DNA of 64,000 nucleotides, taken from Agelas oroides. Taxonomy: Eukaryota; Porifera; Demospongiae; Agelasida; Agelasidae. The notes under the pieces were generated by a model. It ran no database searches, had not been told where the DNA came from, and saw only the letters and a program-made list of their open reading frames with translations. Both the position numbers and the translations under genes were made by a program. Positions 61,329 through 64,000 of the stretch are shown here, in pieces (position 1 is the first letter of the stretch; every line of letters starts with the position of its first letter). The stretch spans positions 4,352,136-4,416,135 of the forward strand of contig OX422183.1 in assembly GCA_949130485.1 (NCBI GenBank), written 5' to 3'.

Positions 61329-62252
61329 TCACACTATGTCAGCCAGATGAGCAAACTGATATTTGAACCGTTTTAGTCTTTGTTTCAGCCATGTTCCATA
61401 TGTAATAATGCTGGAGTCAGGAAGTTCAAATTTGGCATCTGACCTTGGCTCAAAGAAGAACGGAACAGAGTAGCGTTCTTTACCTATATCACAAACTCTG
61501 TGGTAGGTGGCCTTGAATTTCCCCTTTGTTAATTGTGAGAGGAGATCGCCTATGTTTACAATGAGAGAGCCTGGCCGTGGTGCAATGCTCATCCAGGTCC
61601 CATCATCTCGGAGGATCTCCAGCCCTGGATAATTGAAGGTGACTAGCAGAGTCACAAACACTGTGTCGATATGCTCTTCACATGTGAATGTAGATTCACG
61701 TGTTGGTTGATACGTAGGGTAGTGCATAATTCGTAAACTGGAAACGGATTTTGGACAGAATCGTTCATCAAATTCGTGCTCATCTAGTCCCAACCCAAGT
61801 GCAGTCAACCTTAGGAACTCCAATCCAGCATTTATCATAGCATAGTAGTATGTATACATCAGCTCGCGGAATGGTAAGCTTCCTTCACGCGGCAAGGGGG
61901 TGGGCTCATAAAGACAACTTCCGGAATTTCTATCAGGATCATCAACTGGCAATATTTCTCCTATTCCATATTGCTCCCTGAGATGGTCCTCAGCTTCATT
62001 TACGGGAACATATCCTCTGTACACTCCTTTGGCGTCAGGGTTCCACTTCTTTGGAGATACACGCAGTTTCTCATCCATTGGCAGGGAAAAAAACCAGCTC
62101 GCTGCCTTGTGGAGGTTTCCCTCTACTTCCTTGTTAAATCCTGGAACATTGTCCAGATAAACAAATCCAACGGTCTCCATGGCTTTCGTGAGCTCCTTCG
62201 CCGTGGCTAGGCGGTCCGGGCTCGAGAAATCGATGATCGGTAGGCTTTCCAT
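61329..62252 (-). CDS. Fe(II)/2-oxoglutarate-dependent dioxygenase, isopenicillin-N-synthase-like
   Basis: This is a single uninterrupted 307-codon frame. The N-terminus LPIIDFSS is the typical DIOX_N start. The C-terminal double-stranded beta-helix domain has the iron triad His194-x-Asp196 (EEHIDT) and His251 (ATYHRV), and the 2-oxoglutarate-binding Arg260-x-Ser262 (ERYSVPFFFEP). The PGLEILRDDGTWMSIAPRPG and NIGDLLSQLTKGKFKATYHR segments are family hallmarks. Length is normal for the family. The substrate cannot be read from sequence; members oxidise small molecules including antibiotics, flavonoids, hormones and nucleobases. The gene is intronless while neighbours have many introns, consistent with horizontal acquisition or retroposition. 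The start is the first ATG, with MESLPIIDF in register with relatives. Confidence 0.9.
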   Translation of the reverse strand: MESLPIIDFSSPDRLATAKELTKAMETVGFVYLDNVPGFNKEVEGNLHKAASWFFSLPMDEKLRVSPKKWNPDAKGVYRGYVPVNEAEDHLREQYGIGEILPVDDPDRNSGSCLYEPTPLPREGSLPFRELMYTYYYAMINAGLEFLRLTALGLGLDEHEFDERFCPKSVSSLRIMHYPTYQPTRESTFTCEEHIDTVFVTLLVTFNYPGLEILRDDGTWMSIAPRPGSLIVNIGDLLSQLTKGKFKATYHRVCDIGKERYSVPFFFEPRSDAKFELPDSSIITYGTWLKQRLKRFKYQFAHLADIV

Positions 62253-62300
62253 GCTGTACTAAGTCTCGCGCGAGCCACGCCCTTCAGTGTCAATCATGAG
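62253..62300 (-). promoter_or_regulatory. Dioxygenase upstream region
   Basis: Immediately upstream of the start codon is the palindrome-like GTCTCGCGCGAGCC (about 62263-62276) in a CpG-rich patch. It resembles the TCTCGCGAGA promoter element known from vertebrate promoters. Function here is conjecture. Confidence 0.25.
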
Positions 62301-62307
62301 TATGGCC

Positions 62308-62352
62308 TAGTCTCGTTCCCAGATCCCATCCTTTGTAGTCTGGGAACGAGAC
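62308..62352. mobile_element. Short palindromic TAGTCTCG-family copy
   Basis: TAGTCTCGTTCCCAGA is mirrored by TCTGGGAACGAGACA. No clear target duplication was seen. Confidence 0.6.
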
Positions 62353-62374
62353 AAATTACGACTCGCGCTCGAGC

Positions 62375-62480
62375 TAGCCTCGTTCCCAGGCCGTTCCCGC
62401 CTCCAGTTTTGATCGCTTGCAGTATGCCGTTTTTGCATACTGCAAAAACTGGAGGCTGGAACGGCCTGGGAACGAGGCTA
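62375..62480. mobile_element. 106-bp palindromic TAGCCTCG-family MITE with TSD
   Basis: TAGCCTCGTTCCCAGGCCGTTC is mirrored at the right end by GAACGGCCTGGG-like sequence (one mismatch) ending CGAGGCTA. An inner pair, GCAGTATGC / GCATACTGC, also pairs. The flanks cgctcgagc and agctcgagc match at 8 of 9 bases. Confidence 0.8.
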
Positions 62481-62609
62481 AGCTCGAGCCCCACCTCGCG
62501 ATTTTCGAATTTGGACGCGGTTTTTACGGAAATACGTATACTTCCGTGTTTTCAGGCTTGACTTTAACCCCTACTGTACGCTTGCCTGCTGCATGATTAT
62601 ACCGCAGAT

Positions 62610-62641
62610 TAGCCTCGTACCCAGGCCTGGGTACGAGGCTA
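62610..62641. mobile_element. Minimal 32-bp palindromic MITE with perfect 9-bp TSD
   Basis: TAGCCTCGTACCCAGG followed directly by its exact complement is a loop-less 32-bp perfect palindrome. It is flanked by accgcagat at 62601-62609 and 62642-62650. Confidence 0.85.
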
Positions 62642-62657
62642 ACCGCAGATGTGCTTG

Positions 62658-62681
62658 CACACACACACACACACACACACG
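62658..62681. repeat. (CA)12 microsatellite
   Basis: Twelve CA units. The apparent Cys-Val frame on the minus strand is an artefact. Confidence 0.9.
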
Positions 62682-62739
62682 GAAACATGGAAAGCTCTAC
62701 TATGGTAGCTACCTCCACACGCTTTGAATGGTAGCAGAC

Positions 62740-63364
62740 CGCGCCTGGTGGAGAGGTGAGCAACTGGGCATAAAAATTTACTCACTACTGGATCTCCAAC
62801 ATAGCAGTGCTGCCAGTGCTGTCCTCCAGTGCCTGTTTTGATATTAAAATGCCGGATCACCCCTCCTTCTCATCTCTGCGATCAACATGTTTTCCAGTCA
62901 TTCCCAGCATTGTAGTCCTGACAACTGTACTAGAATTCTCATGTTGATGATCTCTACTGTAGCTAAGTGTAAGTTGCAAATTCTCATAATAATTTATGCT
63001 GGTAGCTAAATTCTGCAGTGTTGCTGTACTCAAAGCACTGTAGGAGGGGTACAAGTACTCAATCACTGGCATCAAACTTTTTGCGAAAGTATGATTGTTA
63101 CATGTACGTCTTAATTGCCACGATTGAAGCAAGAAGTAGAGTTTGATGCTCATGCATTCCATCTTGCATTAGTTTGATGAGCAAGGCTGATGCACAGTAA
63201 GCTGTAGCTCTCTCCAGGTTTGGTGTGCAACAGCTATTCAATGATTTTTCATTTCTTCCAAATTGTATGTACCCCTTAACTGCAGTAGGGCCAAGTTTCA
63301 GCACATCAACCTCGAAATAAATTCTGCTACAGAAGCCGCAGGTTCTTCTTTGAGAGCTTCCCAT
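62740..63364 (-). CDS. Candidate gene fragment, unknown
   Basis: Minus-strand frames in 63364-63098 (LERATAYCASALLIKLMQDG, HEHQTLLLASIVAIKTYM) and 63162-62857 (EYLYPSYSALSTATLQNLAT) have plausible helical, possibly armadillo-like composition. They could be joined by a ~42-nt intron (gac|GTACATG ... TTGATGCCAG|TG). No family is recognised and the boundaries are guesses. Confidence 0.2.
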
Positions 63365-63500
63365 TTGGTAACCTAGTATTGAGATATATAGTGATTTACC
63401 CTTGTAGTAAGTCGAATATTCAGTGTGAGCAAATTAGTTAAACATTCTTGCTGTGTACCAATTTTTTTGCATCTACCTGTATCTATACATTTTCCTACAG

Positions 63501-63620
63501 TAGGTAAAAGTCACTCACACAGAGCCACTGATCCAGGGGAATCAGAGCTCCTTGGAGTGAGTGACTGGGGAGTTAGTGACAAGGGAGTCACTGACACGGG
63601 GAGTCATTCACTCCTTGAAA
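63501..63620 (+). CDS. Candidate internal exon, unknown
   Basis: Between tttcctacag (about 63500) and GAAACT|GTGAGC (about 63620) a frame reads GKSHSHRATDPGESELLGVS followed by short VSDWG/VSDKG/VTDTG repeats. It may be an exon of a gene extending right of the window, or a degenerate 15-bp repeat. Confidence 0.2.
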
Positions 63621-63667
63621 CTGTGAGCAATCAAATTTTCTGGTGGTGATATTTTATACAAAAAAGG

Positions 63668-63743
63668 TTGCCTCGTTGCCAGGCCTCCCCTGTTTTATGT
63701 TCTTCGGTGTATTCGGTGTATTATTCCTCTGGGAACAAGGCTA
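63668..63743. mobile_element. Diverged palindromic TAGCCTCG-family copy
   Basis: TTGCCTCGTTGCCAGGCCTCC is opposed by TCTGGGAACAAGGCTA. The interior repeats TTCGGTGTATTCGGTGTATT. Confidence 0.55.
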
Positions 63744-64000
63744 AAAAAAGTTATGCATGGCGATAAAATTTCTTGGAAATATTAACGCCGCAATAATATT
63801 TTCAAGCGATGAACGTTACTGTAACAATGGATAACTGGAACATAGTCTACTTATCACTATCAACAGGTGATCCCCAAACAACAATCTTGATCCATCTTGG
63901 GGTCTCATGACAGCAAACTGTCAACGTTAATGCTCACCAGATTACTTTGCCTTCCTTCACAGAATTTTGTTATGGTACATACCTATGTATAAGTGCATGA

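Noticed and set aside
61971..62210. Plus-strand 79-codon frame over the dioxygenase
   Set aside because: It is antisense to a complete enzyme gene with all catalytic residues in the minus frame.

Overview
The window reads as nuclear DNA of an early-branching metazoan, most likely a marine demosponge of the Amphimedon type. This is inferred from several things together: AT-rich sequence, short GT-AG introns, large Death-domain plus ankyrin genes built on a central domain I associate with sponge and cnidarian predicted proteins, a metazoan-type plasma-membrane syntaxin, and very many short palindromic transposons. I see no bacterial operons, tRNA, rRNA or CRISPR.

Layout. Positions 1-8.3 kb are intergenic and transposon-rich: fold-backs, a ~2.9 kb element with ~300 bp inverted arms at 3317-6220, and a decayed Mutator-like (MULE) element at about 6.79-7.95 kb. 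From 8.3 to 18.35 kb lies gene A, the best-preserved gene. A 133-codon exon ends in a canonical 2A ribosome-skipping motif (GDVETNPGP). It splices in phase 1 to a Death domain, then a conserved unnamed domain, a 25-nt microexon, an acidic linker exon and one 6.26 kb exon with 60 ankyrin repeats. From 18.4 to 27.6 kb I find no convincing gene, only an ankyrin-family relic, a dead Ty3/gypsy-type integrase, a 63-bp minisatellite and MITEs. Gene B (27.6-33.97 kb) has the same plan with 19 ankyrin repeats. Gene C (36.6-38.98 kb) is a 5'-truncated, frameshifted copy that is nearly identical to gene A over the first ~1.4 kb of its ankyrin exon. Gene D (57.6-60.6 kb) is a broken pseudogene whose 2A exon alone stays open.

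Between C and D a complete syntaxin-1-like SNARE gene occupies 41163-55273 in 11 exons, whose lengths sum to an uninterrupted 284-codon frame. Its splice sites sit in expanded simple repeats. A 32-bp minisatellite of about 65 units is a tandem copy of the exon-3 donor; a 39-bp repeat is a tandem copy of the exon-4 donor; two acceptors abut CA repeats; and one acceptor follows a ~300-nt pyrimidine tract. At 61.3-62.25 kb on the minus strand is an intronless Fe(II)/2-oxoglutarate dioxygenase of the isopenicillin-N-synthase-like family.

The most notable system is the tandem 2A-Death-ankyrin family. The first polypeptide (132 residues, two predicted hydrophobic segments) should be released at the 2A site, and a cytosolic Death-ankyrin protein beginning with proline made from the same ORF. 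If skipping fails, a membrane-tethered fusion results. By family knowledge, Death domains recruit signalling adaptors and ankyrin arrays bind partners, so an innate-immune or cell-death receptor role is plausible but inferred. Dispersed through the window is one palindromic MITE family (termini TAGYCTCG) with clear 9-bp target duplications, one copy of which sits inside pseudogene D.
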